64,000 nucleotides of DNA from Prosopocoilus inquinatus (Eukaryota > Arthropoda > Insecta > Coleoptera > Lucanidae): NCBI GenBank assembly GCA_036172665.1, contig CM069875.1:12790001-12854000 (forward strand). Direction: 5' to 3'. How positions within the stretch are numbered: the first letter of the stretch is position 1; each line of letters begins with the position of its first letter. Below the pieces are notes generated by a model. That model saw only the letters and a list, made by a program, of their open reading frames with translations, ran no database searches and had not been told where the DNA came from. Below are positions 1-12,008 of the stretch, in pieces. The translations under genes and the position numbers were made by a program.

Positions 1-156
1 CCTGGCGGATCGTACGGCTTATATAACAGAGCCGTCTGTTGTTCGAACATACTAGAATGATCGAGTATGGATCGAGTAGTCTTAGGTCATGTTCTGTGAC
101 GCAAGGTGGCGCACTGATGCTAAAAATAAATCTGTTTGCGCGTCGCGGTTGTAACA
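1..156 (-). repeat. Partial LTR of the gypsy element (left copy)
   Basis: This matches the second half of the solo LTR at 33979-34307 and ends in GTAACA at 151-156, the inverted counterpart of the TGTTAC that starts the right LTR at 4040. The rest lies outside the window. Confidence 0.9.
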
Positions 157-209
157 CTGTCCTTCTCTTCATCTTCCCACGGGTTAGCTTTTGTATCCTA
201 TAGATCACA

Positions 210-853
210 TCAAAAGGGGTAGATGTTCGTCCCAGTCCCATGGTTCTTCGAAACAACTTTAGCCAGATGTCTCTCCAAAGTCCTACTGAAACGCTCCACC
301 ATTCCAACTGACTGTGGGTGCAAGGGAGTTGTTCGCGTTTTGAAAATGCCTAGCAACTTGGTCAATTCCTGGAAAATATGTCCTTCAAAGTTCCTGCCTT
401 GTTCGGAATGGATCTCCATGGATACTCCAAATCTTGTTATCCAATTCTCTATCAAGGCATTCACAACGGTTACTGACTCTTGGTTTGGCAAAGCATAACC
501 TTCTGGCCATTTGGTGAAAAAATCAGTCACTACCATAATGTATTTGTTTCCATGGTTGGTTTCTGGAAATGGGCCGGCTATGTCAACGGCAATCCTCTCG
601 AATGGTGCTCCAACGTTGTAAGGCTGTAATTTTCCCTGAGTCTTTTTCGCGGGTCCGGATACTGCAGCACATGTAGTACACCTGGCACACCATTTTCCAC
701 ATCCGTTCTACATTTCGCCGAGTAGAATCTTTCTCGTACTTTCGACAATGTCTTGTTGATGCCCAAATGTTCACCGGACGTACCGTCTTCAATCTCTTCC
801 AGGTCCTCAGCGACCCTTACCATTGGAAGAACGAGTTGGTCTCGGTTTGCCAC
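210..853 (-). pseudogene. Gypsy integrase remnant
   Basis: Two frames carry pieces of a retroviral-type integrase. The piece at 578-853 matches the N-terminal zinc-binding part (EHLGINKTLSKVRERFY). The piece at 210-536 matches the catalytic core, with a DFFTKWPEGYALPNQE stretch and the closing GMVERF glutamate. The middle catalytic aspartate, normally in an HSDQGRN context, is glutamate here (HSEQGRN). The core ends about 50 bases before the LTR, so the C-terminal part of integrase and anything beyond it has been deleted. It is inactive. Confidence 0.88.
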
Positions 854-1092
854 CTGTCTACTATGACGCCAGTTCTTCTGATGGGAATTATCCCTTCTTT
901 ATTTTCTGCTTTTCAGCAGGGCCGACAATCCTCAGGACAAGGTCTTCTGGAGAGTGGGTCCGCATTATTATGGACACGACCTGGACGATGTTAGATTGTA
1001 AAATCATACTATTGTAATCTTTCTATCCATCTGGCAAGCTGGCCTTCTACGTTCTTAAACTGAAACAACCACTTCAATGCTGCATGGTCTGT

Positions 1093-1347
1093 TCAAAGAT
1101 GAAACTGTCGGCCATAAAGATACTTGTGAAAATGTTCTGTTGTCTTTACCATGGCAAGAAGCTCCTTTCTGGTTACACAGTAGTTCCTTTCAGCTTTCGA
1201 CAAAACTTTACTGAAGTAACCCATAACACGTTCTTGCCCGTCTTGCACTTGTGACAGTACGCCTCCAATCCCGTAGCTGCTAGTATCACTATCAATAATA
1301 AACTTGCCCTCTGATCTTGGAAAAGACAATGTAGGAGCAGTCACCAA
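1093..1347 (-). pseudogene. Gypsy RNase H remnant
   Basis: The 84-residue frame carries an IDSDTSSYGIGGVLSQ motif, the first RNase H beta strand with its aspartate, followed by the GYFSKVLSKAERNY and TRKELLAMV helices typical of gypsy pol. It corresponds closely to residues 44-115 of the 45699-48383 reading frame. It is isolated from RT by frameshifts. Confidence 0.88.
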
Positions 1348-1416
1348 TGAATCCTTCAGATTGTCAAAGGCTTCTTGGCAGTCCCTACTCCAGAAAAATG
1401 TGTTTTTTTCCTTCGA

Positions 1417-2447
1417 TCAGTGCATGTAGAGGTTTCGCTGCCTTTGCAAAGTCCCTAACGAATCGTCTGTAATAGGTGCCGAGCCCCAAGAAACTTCGTG
1501 CACATTCTTCGGTGGTGGCCAGTTCTTAACAGGTGAAATCTTATCCGAGTCGGTCGCAACTCCTGCCTCAGAGATGACATGTCCAAGGTAATTCACTTTC
1601 TTCTGGAAAAACTTGCATTTGGCCGGATTTAATTTTAGCTTCGCCTCTTCAATCCTTTGGAAAACGTTCCTCAGATTTGCAAGGTGTTCTTTGAAGGTTC
1701 TTCCAACCACAATCACATCATCTAAGTATACGAGGCAAGTCTTCCAGCTAAGTCCACGCAATACCAATTCTATGAGTCGTTCAAAAGTGGCTGGGGCGTT
1801 ACATAAACCAAAAGGCATCACCTTGAACTGCCACAGACCAGTACCTGCAGTGAAGGCTGTCTTTTCTTTGTCTTCGAGATGCATACCAACTTGCCAATAG
1901 CCACTTTTCAAGTCCATCTCGCATCGGATAAGGTGTCAATTGTATCATCAATCCGAGGTAAGGGATAGCTATCCTTTTTCGTGATATCATTTAATCGCCT
2001 GTAGTCCACACAGAAACGCGTGCTGCCATCCTTCTTAGTCACAAGTACAACAGGAGATGCCCACGGACTTTGCGACGGATCAATAATTCCTTGGCCCTGC
2101 CTCTTCTTGATTAACTTGTCAGTCTCTTCTCTCCTCGCCAATGGCAGTCTTCGTGCGGGTTGACGAATTGGATTCGAATCGCCAGTATTTATTCTGTGCT
2201 GAACAATGTCCGTCCGGGTTAAGTCTTCATCGGTAAAGGCGAAGATTCTTTTGTATTTTCGAAACAGTCCTCCTATGTCTTCTGTTGCCATGGGTGTTAA
2301 CAATGTTGATACCTCTTCCACCAATTTCTCTAGTAGTGGTGGTAGAGTGTCAGACTGATGCCGAGCGGATGCATAGTTTACTTGAATGTGTTTCACAAAA
2401 GCAATTGCTTCACATTTGCCCACCACTGTTCCGCTGGGTATGGTCAC
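1417..2447 (-). pseudogene. Gypsy reverse transcriptase remnant (two frames)
   Basis: The upstream frame (1908-2447) has the RT fingers, including [16 protein letters not shown] and [12 protein letters not shown]. The downstream frame (1417-1917) has [34 protein letters not shown] and the catalytic YLDD box. The two frames overlap by ten bases at 1908-1917, so a single indel split the domain. RT would copy the element RNA into cDNA in the capsid, but this copy cannot make the enzyme. Confidence 0.92.
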
Positions 2448-2489
2448 TGGGTAACTGTTGACATTTACGAGACGAATAGGAATTATTTC

Positions 2490-2984
2490 TTAGATATTCA
2501 CCAGAGTCCCAGCCAATAAAATTCTTTTCTTGGCGCTGCTGATCTCAGTTGGTTCTATGATTCCGGCAGGATAGCTGCCAAGACTGCCTTCCAACTTCGC
2601 CAGAATTAACTTATCGGTTAAGGCTGGAATGTTTACACTTTCGTCCAATATTACTTTTAACACTGTGGATAGATTTCCAGGAACGTGGAAAGGTATTTCT
2701 TCAGATCCAATTCGTAGAACTTTATTTTTTAAATCTACAACCAAGCCGTTTTTCTTCATGAAGTCCACTCCCAGGATGAAGTCGTCAAGAATGTCTGCCA
2801 CTAACACCCTGTGCCTGAATTTCGTACTTCCAATTTTCATGTCAATTTCGGCTTCACTACAAACTGGAGTAACCTCGCCAGTAGCTGTTTGGATGTGATA
2901 TACCTTTCCATTATTTACTAGCTTCCATTTCGGTAAAAGATCTGTTCTTATGATGGATACATTCGCTCCGGTATCAATTGTCAA
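2490..2984 (-). pseudogene. Gypsy aspartic protease remnant
   Basis: The frame opens with the retropepsin signature DTGANVSIIRTDLL (residues 4-17), then an LVADILDDFILGVDFM stretch that matches the protease flap and the second conserved region. It lies between the gag zinc knuckle and RT, as usual for gypsy elements. A stop separates it from RT. Confidence 0.88.
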
Positions 2985-3052
2985 TTCCTTATCCTGGAAA
3001 TGGAGACTATCCTGGGGCTCTTCGCAGAGTCAGTCACCATTCATTTGCGACG

Positions 3053-3094
3053 GCAATTGGAACTCACATGACCTGACTTGCCACAATTTCAACA
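3053..3094 (-). pseudogene. Broken gag zinc knuckle
   Basis: Read on the minus strand this is a C-x2-C-x4-H-x4-C retroviral zinc knuckle (ending NCGKSGHVSSNC) with an in-frame TGA directly after the first cysteine. The knuckle normally binds element RNA during packaging. Confidence 0.75.
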
Positions 3095-3505
3095 AGTTAT
3101 GATTCGCCTGGAACTGGTCACCTTCTCTTCCAGGTGCTTTAATCTTTCAAGAACTTCTGTCAGTACACTGTCATCACCAGCTTTTACTTCTCGTGCCCGT
3201 ACTAGGCTTCTAGATGGACTGTAATGTACTCAATGCTGGGCCTCGCAGAGCCAAAACGAAAGCTGCAGCTCTGTCACAGTCATTCCAGCCATTCACTCCG
3301 CAGCAATTTTGAACTGTCTGATGAAAGTAGACCAAGGTAAGTCGCTTTCGAATTTGGGTGGTTTTACTTTCTGATTTGACGACGCAGACGATGGTGCAAT
3401 TGAACGACGCAGTTCCACTTTATGCAGTTGTTTCGCTAAGTTTTCAAATTTATCTTGGAACTGAATTTTTATTCCACCAAATTTCTCATCAAGTTTATCG
3501 TCGAA

Positions 3506-3898
3506 TTACAATTTCATGTCCTTTATTGTACTATCAAACTGATTTCGTACGCCTTCAATTTTCTCGTCACATGCGGTATTAAGATCTTTGATCGTTTCAT
3601 CTATTTGCATCTTCATGTTTTCTATATTCAGATTGGTTTTTAAACTGTAAGTTTCCATTTTCATATCCAAACTTTCCATTTGTTTTCTCACTTCTTGCGT
3701 TTGCTCTTTTATATTTTCTTTCACTTCCTGCATTTCTAATTTCATATTTTCGTTACCTTTTTCCAATTTTTCTTTCAATTCTTGCATTTCTAATTTCATA
3801 TTTTCGTTACCTTTTTCCATTTTCTCTTTTCCTTCCTGCATTTCTAATTTCATGTTTTCTTTTACTTCGTGCATTTTTAGTTTCATATTATCTTTCAC
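3506..3898 (-). pseudogene. Gag coiled-coil region
   Basis: A 130-residue frame made almost entirely of charged heptad-like repeats (variants of NMKLEMQEVKE and EKLEKG). It predicts a long coiled coil at the N-terminal side of gag. The other gypsy element in the window also has a long repetitive coiled coil in gag but with a different repeat. No capsid-like sequence follows in the same frame. Confidence 0.7.
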
Positions 3899-4039
3899 TT
3901 CTTTCAGTAGAGCTGCTGCGTCTTCAATTTCAAATTCAAGTGATTACCATCCTGAATTTTCCTTCTAATTCCTCACACAGCTCTTTCACTTTTAACTCGC
4001 ACAGTTTAATTCTTGAAATTTCCGCTTCTGACACCAATT

Positions 4040-4247
4040 TGTTACTAATTTGGGGTTCACAAATTATAGTCGTTAAATTTTAGAACACTTTAATTCAAAG
4101 CTGTCCCTTTACACAATTAACAACACCATTGTAATGAGCTTGACTATCAAATAACACTTTTCCAAAATGTACTTTCTATTTCTTCGAGGTACGAATCCTT
4201 CGCTCGCTAATTTCGTAACTAATATTCCTGGCGGATCGTACGGCTTA
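4040..4247 (-). repeat. Partial LTR of the gypsy element (right copy)
   Basis: It begins TGTTAC and aligns with 33979-34170 of the solo LTR. Similarity stops after the CGGCTT at 4241-4246, where sequence of another repeat family starts. The rest of this LTR has been lost. Confidence 0.88.
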
Positions 4248-5305
4248 AGGCACTCGATCTCTGTCTAAGGACACAGGTTTTGATACTTGACAGTGGGTAT
4301 TTGACCTTGAACGAGCGGGTTGTCAAAAATGATAAGCTGAATACTTTATGTAAATCAGAATGCAAATGTAACGCAAATCATTTTAAATTTATATTTTATT
4401 AGCACAACGGGTACGTTTATAACTATATATAGGAGAAACTTATTTTGGGCGGTTCAAATTCTAGTGAAGTAGGCAATATAAAATATTAAACCGTAGCGTG
4501 TAAACAAACACGAGTGTTGCGAAGACAATTAACGCCGCTACAGCAATGCTGTTACTCAGTATAACAAAAAACAGAGCAATATTGCCGTAATAAAAAATTA
4601 CAGTTGTGTGATCAACTCTTCTAGTTTAAAAATGTAAAGATTTTCAGAGTAATTATTTGACCAGTTGTAACCTCGACCGGCGGACTTTATTGCGACATTG
4701 CGTCATATAGTAAGAACGCCGTAAATTATTTTCACCGTCCCATTACACAATGTGCCTGTTCGATACATTTTTACGGCACTACTGAAACGATGGCGTATAC
4801 TTATTCAAATCCTATGCTTATTTATAACAAATCTAAGCATTAGTAATGCGAATATGACACAAGAAATGGAAAAATAACCAAAAAGCATACGTGAATATAT
4901 TCCAGGTAAAATATTAAATTCACTTAAAATCCTGAAATTATTTCAGTGCATAAATTTCAAAATAGTTAACTGTAGGAACAGAAGTTTCAATGATTTATTT
5001 GTTAATATTGAAAGTAAAAAAAAAAACTGTGGATTGATTGTAATTTTCGGCCGCGTCCCACATGTAAATATTAGGTTCTGGACAATGGAACTTGAAAGAT
5101 AATTAGATTTAGCAAGTTCTAAAACCAACGATAATAAAAGCGAGGTTCAGTATCCAGTCCAAAGAACCGTAAGTAATACTTAACCAAAACAAGATGCTTT
5201 TTAGGTAGAACTTACAATTTTCCGTTTATTATGTTATATTCCTATTGTAAACACTTATAAATTTATATTTTGTCTCAATGTCTAAAACCGTTCATAAATT
5301 AAATT
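4248..5305 (-). mobile_element. Truncated copy of the MITE-like family also found at 36896-37816
   Basis: 4248-4370 and about 4860-5290 are the reverse complement of the repeat at 36896-37816, including the terminal stretch with the word TTGACAGTGGGTATTTGACC. About 480 internal bases (4380-4860) have no counterpart there. The far terminal inverted repeat is missing, so this copy is truncated on the right. No coding sequence. Confidence 0.75.
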
Positions 5306-6600
5306 TCAAACCAGACAAACCTCGCCCTTGAAGCGATCTAAAATCGTAACGGTATAACGTTCGGTGTGCGCTCGTAACTCCTCACTCAGGAGTGAAGTAA
5401 ATTTTGCCCAATATATGCAGAATGTTAAATCACTGGTGCATGATAGACGCTACGCGAAACAAACTGAGTACATTATAAAATAAAATATATTTATTCTCCC
5501 ACTGAATGTAATTAATTTTTTTTTAAGAATTTTTGTTTTCGGAACCAACAAAACTAAATATGGAACAAGGGTTGGTTGGTTGGTTAAATATCAAACAAAA
5601 TCTGTATCTGCAATACCTAGATTCTCGGAGGGCGTCTCTATCGTTCAGAATTTTACCACGTCCTCGCAACGCTCTGGGCGAATCAGCCGTTATTACCCTC
5701 TAAAGTACTAAATCGACACACTTCGTGTACAGGTAGCTACATTAGTGATTTGTTCTGTCTATTCTTGTCGCACAATAAACTTATTATTTAGGATAAAAAC
5801 ACAGTCAAAGGTTTGTTATTCAAAGTGACGTTTCACAAACAGCAATTTACTATGGCTGCGTAGAATAACATAATCTAAGGCGAAGGTGGTTTCTATGAAC
5901 GCCCATCGCGTGCGACGTGCGACGGACGCGGGTCCGTTGTCGGCGACGACCGAATGATGTTTGTGTAAATATATGAGCATGTGTTCTCTGAAACGTCGCA
6001 TGCGACGGCCAGCGCTAGCGAAGGGAAATAACGCTACACGCGTCGGTCGGTATCGTTTTGTAGCATAGCGACGGGGGGGACGCGCTAAACAACTCTTGCG
6101 AATTGTTCTTGAGAAAGCCTAAAATAGTCTCTAAACTTCTCTTCATTGCATTTAAAATGTTTTTAAACCAAAGAGCAAAACGCTCCTTTGGTTCCTCGGT
6201 GTTGGAACATTTCATTTCTTTTTCTGCGTAAAAGCAATAGTTCATCATCCTCCTCTTCCTCTAAACATAAAAGATTTAATGTTTTTTTTTCATAGTGGGT
6301 TAAAAAAAAATTGTACCGATTAAGTTCAGCATCCCAAGCAGACTGCCAGTTTCACATCGTATGCGCCCGCGACCGATAACGGCAACAGATACACGCCCGT
6401 CGCTCGTGGCGTTTAGAGAAACAACCGCCTATATATTTTTGACTAAAAAACTAAACTACTACCAAATAAAATAGCGACATCTTACTATCGCTTTTTGACC
6501 TGACATTGCAGTAGGATTTGCACAAATTTTTTCTATAAACTACTACCATGCAGAATTCCCTAAAAGTGATGATTTCCTTGTTGCTCTTGCGACATTTATA
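5306..6600. other. Gene-free stretch
   Basis: I see no convincing gene here. There is a local GC-rich patch at about 5880-6060 and another at 6355-6420. 6466-6524 is a short copy of the terminal part of the fold-back family that carries hammerhead ribozymes (compare 22626-22690). Confidence 0.5.
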
Positions 6601-8466
6601 CAGGCAGATTCAGGCAACCCTTTCATTAAAAGTTTATGGACTTCTGCTTTGAATTTCTGTTTCATATTTTGCAGTTATAAGTTAACGATATGGATCTATC
6701 AAAATATAATATTTTCAAATTTCGTACACTTCCGCTTATACCGGAAGTTGGTGTCAACTTTCTTATTTTAAACGGAATTACCCAATTTTTAGTGCTTTTT
6801 TGAAATGTCCATAAAATTCTAAAAATATTTTGTGCGGCATGTGATACAAGAAAAATTAACCGTTTCCGAGATATTTTCATTCTTTAAAAATAACTCAGAC
6901 TTGCAGAACCTTGGTTATGATGCTACCATCTTTGTGCATCAAAAACCATGATGCCCATTTTTGGCCTGTAATAGGCTACAGTAACATGCTTTCAGATCAT
7001 GACCAGTTTTGCACTTAATTACTTACAGGCTGGGTGAAAAGTAACTTCTATTCGAACTAATTTCAACTGTCGAAAAGTCATTTTTTTTAATGGAACGCCT
7101 AGTATATTTGTATATCATATGACTCAGGATTAAATGTTCTTTCGTCCTGTATTAGCATTCCCTATATCTACCTCTTATAGTTCACTCGTTATCGATGATT
7201 TATTTTCAGCACGTAATTTTTTTCTATTTTTCGGTATTATTTTTAAATAGTGGGCTATGAAAACTAGAAATTTTATAATTTTTGAAATTATCCGTTTAAG
7301 AGGAATAAAAAAAACAATTTAAATGTTACGAAGAACTAAAAAATGAATAATCAAACACAGACATATTAAATGTATTTGATGATAAAAAAATCGACAATTC
7401 AAGAAATTAATAAAAAAAAGTTGTTATATCGAGGAAAATACGTTATTACTTAGATAAAATAGAAAGTTATTACTAATAAATAATGGCCGAGGACAACTTA
7501 GAGCCAATATTATAACCAACAATTTGCGTATTATTTCTTATATTGCTGATTTATTTATTACTTTTCATAAAATTTTGTATTGTAAGTGTAAATTTCTCCT
7601 TGTAAATGTGTAAATAGTCATACCAAGAATTCTAATACATGCGGCATATGTAAACAAAAATTTCAGATGATAGATGTGTATTTAAATATTATTTGTCGGT
7701 TTTCAAAATGAAATTGAAATTACAGTCAGAAATTAATTTAAAAAACCTCAGTTTGTTAAGTTTTCATAGCACACTATTCAGGAATAATACTGAAAAGTGA
7801 AAAAATTGATGTGTTCAAGAGAAAATCATGAATAAAAAGAGAAAGGTAAGAGATGGGTATAGAGAATGCTAATACAGTTCGAAAGAACATTTAATTCTGA
7901 TTATTACTGTATAAAAAATACTGGGTGTTCTATTTAAAAAACATGACTATTCGACAGTTGAAATCAGTTCGAATAGAAGTTACTTTTCAACCAGCCCGTA
8001 AACGCTTTTGTGTAAAATTAGGTATGACCTGAAAGCTTACGAGCACAGCCTACTACAAGCCAAAAATTGAAATTATGGCTTTTGTTACACAAAGATGGCA
8101 GCATCATAAACAAGGTACTGAAACTTTAAACTTTTTTTAAAAAATGGAAATACCTCTTAAACGGCTAATTTTTCTTGTATTACATGTTACATAAAACATT
8201 CTTAGAATTTCATGAAGATTTCAAAAATGTTACACAAAATATTTTTAGAATTTCATGAAGATTTTAGAAATGCAATTAAAAATGGGGTATTCCATTTAAA
8301 ATAAGAAAGTTAACAGCAACTTCCGGTACAAGCGGATGTGCGGGAAAGTTGGAAATATTATATTTTAATAGATCATTATCGCTAACTTATAACCGCAAAA
8401 TATGAAATAGAAATTCAAAGAGGAAGTCTGTAAAATTTTAATGAAAGGGTTGCCTGAATCTCCCTG
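6601..8466. mobile_element. Long fold-back (terminal inverted repeat) element, copy 1
   Basis: The ends are CAGGCAGATTCAGGCAAC and its near-exact inverse ending at 8466. The two arms are similar for roughly 650 bases (for example 6601-7270 against 7755-8466), leaving a spacer of about 490 bases. It is flanked by TATA and TATT, suggesting a short TA-type target duplication. I see no transposase. A second, partly duplicated copy lies at 48959-51145. Confidence 0.85.
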
Positions 8467-8640
8467 TATTTGTTATCTTTGTTACACAATAAACACATAA
8501 TGGGAATGGGATGGCGTTTCCTGAACATGTAAGTGTGTTGATTTATTGACCTTATTACTCTCGGGGTAACGTTTACCCTACACTCTCCATTTTTGAACGC
8601 GCTCCTGTTTCTGACTATTTTACGGTCGAGTAGACCAAGA

Positions 8641-8750
8641 AACCAGGTTGTTCGAGTCGATAATCCGAACGTTTCGAAAATCTGAGAATCAACCAGTCCA
8701 ATAATTAGTTCGCATTAAAGAAATTCTACAATACCGGGTGTCTCAATATG
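8641..8750. repeat. Inverted repeat arm shared with 15515-15612
   Basis: The segment ending GGGTGTCTCAATATG is the reverse complement of 15515-15612, and both contain the word TAATCCGAACGTTTCGAAAA or its inverse. They could be the ends of one large element about 7 kb long or two separate copies of a family. I cannot decide between these from the window. Confidence 0.65.
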
Positions 8751-8935
8751 GGCGGCGACCGGCATACAGGGTATTTATGGGAACCGCTGCAATAGCTAAC
8801 TTTCTTATTTATATTTTTAAGTTAAATTAGAAAAGTTTTAGGAACTTTTCTCCTCGATTTTATGGTACTTCTGAAAAGACAAATAAAATAGTAAAGGAGA
8901 CTGCGGTTTAAGAAATAATTGAAATTAATCTCCGC

Positions 8936-9005
8936 CCACAATAATTTTATATCCGTAGATACGTATAAGCCGAAATACGTATCTCCGGATATAAAATTAT
9001 TGTGG
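8936..9005. repeat. 70-bp near-perfect hairpin, Penelope-related
   Basis: Arms of about 31 bases (starting CCACAATAATTTTATATCCG) fold around a short loop. The right half contains GCCGAAATACGTAT, identical to the 3' part of the hammerhead-like core at 12031-12045. This looks like an inverted copy of a Penelope-like terminal region that has lost the CTGANGA half. Confidence 0.7.
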
Positions 9006-9672
9006 TCGGAAATTAATTGCAATTAAATGAATCAGGTTTTCGAGATTTTCAATTATTTTCAAGTTTTTTTAACGGAACGTTAGGTTTCGCATCGTATTCA
9101 ACTTTCAGAAATAATTATGTTTCTAAAATATCATCTCCCAAAGCCTGCTATTTTATGAATGATTTAATAACAAAATCTTGGTGTTCACGGAAAATGGCTA
9201 AATACCTAACTTTTTTATTTGAGATTTCACAAAGTAACTTAAATTAGAAAAGTTCCACGACTTTCCGTGCTCGATTTTATGGTAGCTTCGAAGAAAAAAA
9301 TGACTATCAGGTTTTCGAGATTTTCAATTGTTTTAATCTTTTTCAAATGGAACATTATGTTTTTTAACTTAGCTTCCCGTCAGGATGTCAAATTAAGTAT
9401 GTCTCTAAAATATTATCTCTCAAAACAGAATATAACAAAAATAATTCACTCTTAATATTCGCGGGAAGAAGTGAGATATCGTTGAGATATTCTTTCAGGA
9501 ATAAAATATGGTGCACGTTGAAACAGGAGAATAAAGGAAGTGTGTTCAAATTGTCAAACCTATGTAAACTGCATTGATTAAAAATTTCTTCAAAGTTAGT
9601 TCATACTAAAAACCATTGTGTCAAATATTGAAAGCGCGATATGTTAAAATGTCTAATACCATTACTTACTAA

Positions 9673-9800
9673 GGCCCGATTTCACCACCACAGTTTAACT
9701 TTAAACTCCGCTTTATTCCCATGGTAACAATAGCAAGGATAATTGTTTCTATAGGAATAAAACGGGTCATAAAGTTAAACTGTGATTGTGAAACCGGGCC
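9673..9800. mobile_element. 128-bp MITE, TSD TAA
   Basis: Terminal inverted repeats begin GGCCCGATTTCACCACCAC and end with the inverse of GGCCCGGTTTCACAATCAC. The flanks are TAA on both sides (9670-9672 and 9801-9803). A sister copy lies at 59398-59525. A 3-bp TAA/TTA duplication points to PIF/Harbinger-type mobilisation. Confidence 0.88.
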
Positions 9801-9826
9801 TAAATAATTTATAAAATAGTAGACTA

Positions 9827-10014
9827 ATGCCCGGTTTCTGAAACGATTAGGTAAACATAAATTTTTCTTGACAGATAACTTTATGAAAAGTATAAATTGT
9901 TTACGTCACTACGTGTACACTTTACCTAAAAATAAAGTTTTAAGAAACTGTTTTTAGAAGTTATGCTAAGTTTATCTCTACATAAAGTTATGTATCGTTT
10001 CAGAAACTGGGTAT
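9827..10014. mobile_element. 188-bp MITE-like hairpin element
   Basis: The left end contains CCCGGTTTCTGAAACGAT and the right end ATCGTTTCAGAAACTGGG, near-perfect inverse copies. It is noncoding and sits 26 bases from the previous MITE. Confidence 0.75.
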
Positions 10015-10371
10015 GGAGGGGAATATTTTAAAGAAGTACTTAATTTGACGTCCTGAACGCGATACGGGGATAAAAAATATCATGTTCCATTTAAAAAAGT
10101 TGAAAACAATTGAAAATCTCGAAAACCTGACAGACATTTGTTTCTCCGAAGATATCATAAAATCGAGCAGGAAATGTCTTGAAACTATTCTTTTAAAGTT
10201 AAGCCACTTCGTGAAATCATTTATAAAATAATAGGATTTGGGAGATAATATTTAAAAGACATTAATTTGACATGAAAATTTTCACGCGAGATTTCCATGA
10301 TTTTTTTTCAATTTTTTCAAATATAACAGTTGATAAACGCTAACTAGACCCTAATTCTAGACATACTAGAT

Positions 10372-10515
10372 TCCAGAAAATTTTCCAGCAGCCCACGTAT
10401 GCAAAAGTCTATTGACGTCAAAGGCGAATACTTCGAAAAACAATGATACCGTTTACCAAATTTCATATGCGTTTTTTCATACCGTTTCCAGGAACTTTTC
10501 CAGCAGCCCACGTAC
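10372..10515. repeat. Two short direct repeats
   Basis: The word TTTTCCAGCAGCCCACGTA occurs at about 10381 and again, one base different, at about 10496. They are 115 bases apart. I do not recognise the source. Confidence 0.6.
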
Positions 10516-10744
10516 GCTCGGACCAATTAACGAGTAACATTCAATTGTCGGAAGAGGAAAAATCAATAAATATTAATTAAATTATATTAGATGAATAACA
10601 CAAGAATCAGTATAAACATAGGAGTATTAATTTACTAGAACAAAATAAAACATTTACAAAAACACAATACATTCATAAAGATGAACAAAAATCACAGAAG
10701 AACATGAATTTGTGAGATAAATAAAATGAAATTAATAAATTAAA

Positions 10745-10970
10745 ATAAACCCTCGAAATGCCCACCGTTCCCAAAACATACATTCGTTCTTAATCCTATC
10801 TATTGTCTAGCGTGTCGAATATGAATTCGCGAAACATTTTTGCAAACATCTAATACTCGCCTTCTTAGTTCGTCATTATTTATGTCAACGCTAGTCACTG
10901 TTTCAATTTCCAAAACAGAAAGTCTACTTTATCCTGTTTAAATTTTACAGGGTGATCACCACATAACGAG
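10745..10970 (-). pseudogene. C-terminal scrap of a Tc1/mariner (IS630-type) transposase
   Basis: On the minus strand about 10745-10908 reads as a C-terminal tail with DELRRRVLDVCKNVSR, one in-frame stop, then GNGGHFEGLF and a stop. This matches the usual end of IS630-like transposases (a conserved NGxHFEHL tail). The catalytic domain is absent. An ACAGGGTGATCACC terminus lies just right at about 10950, so this may be an internally deleted element. Confidence 0.6.
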
Positions 10971-12000
10971 CCAAACTCCGACTGGCAATTCAGGTCGTCA
11001 AAACGAGTGACAAAGTTCAATACTATTTTTGGATCCAACTATGTTTAAAAAAACTAAAGAATTAAAAAAAAATGCATTGTTATAGAAATTGCCCCGCACT
11101 TTCTTCTCGTCTGTGTTTAAATTCTCTCACTCTCTTACTCATGAAATTTGTGTAAAGCTTTATCGTGTATGTGTATTTTAATCACGGCTTTAATTAGAGG
11201 CGACTTTAATCAGGAGATAAGAATGTGGCCTATTATCTTTCAAATTTGTCACAAAAATATTTGTTTTTAGCTACCAATGTGTTTGTATTTAATGATATCC
11301 AAACATTTTTAGTATAATTAGTCTTCAGTTTTTCTGTGAAAGTAAAGGCGTAAGCCAAAATTTCTAAATTAGTCTGCTTCATTCCTTTACTAAAGCTTAG
11401 ATACCTGTCTAGCACGTTATATCTGAACCACAAGGTTTGTCGATAAAAAATCATGTTTGTAAATAATTTATTATAATTTACACTATACACGAAAAAATTA
11501 ATATAAACTAATTTTTTTTATTATGTGTTCATATAAAAATCTATATTATTTAAGCTTTAGATTAATATCAACTATTAAGTGCGATACACCATTACAATTA
11601 GGAGAAAAAATGTAATCGAATAGAATAATAAAAATATATACGTTGTATTTAAAAAATCTAAACGATGATGGTCGTGGAAAGACGAAACGTTTGACTTCAA
11701 TTCTGCCACGCCTATTCGAAGCAGAATCAAAAAGTGCCTGTAGAAAGTTAAATCAAAATTATTTATAAGAGAGACACAGAGGAAAAATGAAAATCGCCTT
11801 TTTTATATTTTCATTAATATCTCAAGAAGAGATAAGAAAAAAAATAATTCTGTCAATGGATACAAATAAGGCATTGATTCGTGCAACTTTTCTTCCATTT
11901 AACCGAAATTATATCTCTTATGGCTTAGGAGATCCCTTCAGTGCATACTCAATTTGAAACAGTCGGTATACGTACAAGCGCCTTGTTTTGTGATTAAGAA
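10971..12000. other. Gene-free stretch
   Basis: AT-rich sequence. The longest minus-strand frame (11233-11490) has no recognisable motif and no supporting context, so I do not call it. Confidence 0.4.
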
Positions 12001-12008
12001 GAAGTCAT

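Larger units (their letters stand above)
1..4247 (-). mobile_element. Decayed Ty3/gypsy LTR retrotransposon, truncated at both ends
   Basis: Reading leftward, this holds an LTR piece, a primer-binding site, gag, protease, reverse transcriptase, RNase H, integrase, a polypurine tract and a second LTR piece. The internal region is broken into many frames, so it is a dead copy. The tract next to the left LTR (about 157-180) is purine-rich on the minus strand. The site beside the right LTR (about 4026-4037) reads TGGTGTCAG on the minus strand, complementary to the 3' end of tRNA-Leu. That priming site and the coiled-coil gag are shared with the element at 41944-48596, which suggests one lineage. 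The window edge cuts the left LTR. The right LTR stops at 4247, where a MITE-like repeat begins. Confidence 0.93.
9020..10335. repeat. Degenerate inverted and direct repeats around two MITEs
   Basis: The motif containing TTTTCGAGATTTTCAATT recurs at about 9035 and 9313 in direct orientation and inverted at about 10109. Each copy is accompanied by a form of CTCGATTTTATGGTA or its inverse. Related sequence is also at 35840-35880. The block appears to be an old fold-back element into which the MITEs at 9673 and 9827 inserted. Confidence 0.55.

Noticed and set aside
11233..11490. 85-codon minus-strand frame
   Set aside because: AT-rich, no motif, no splice or promoter context.
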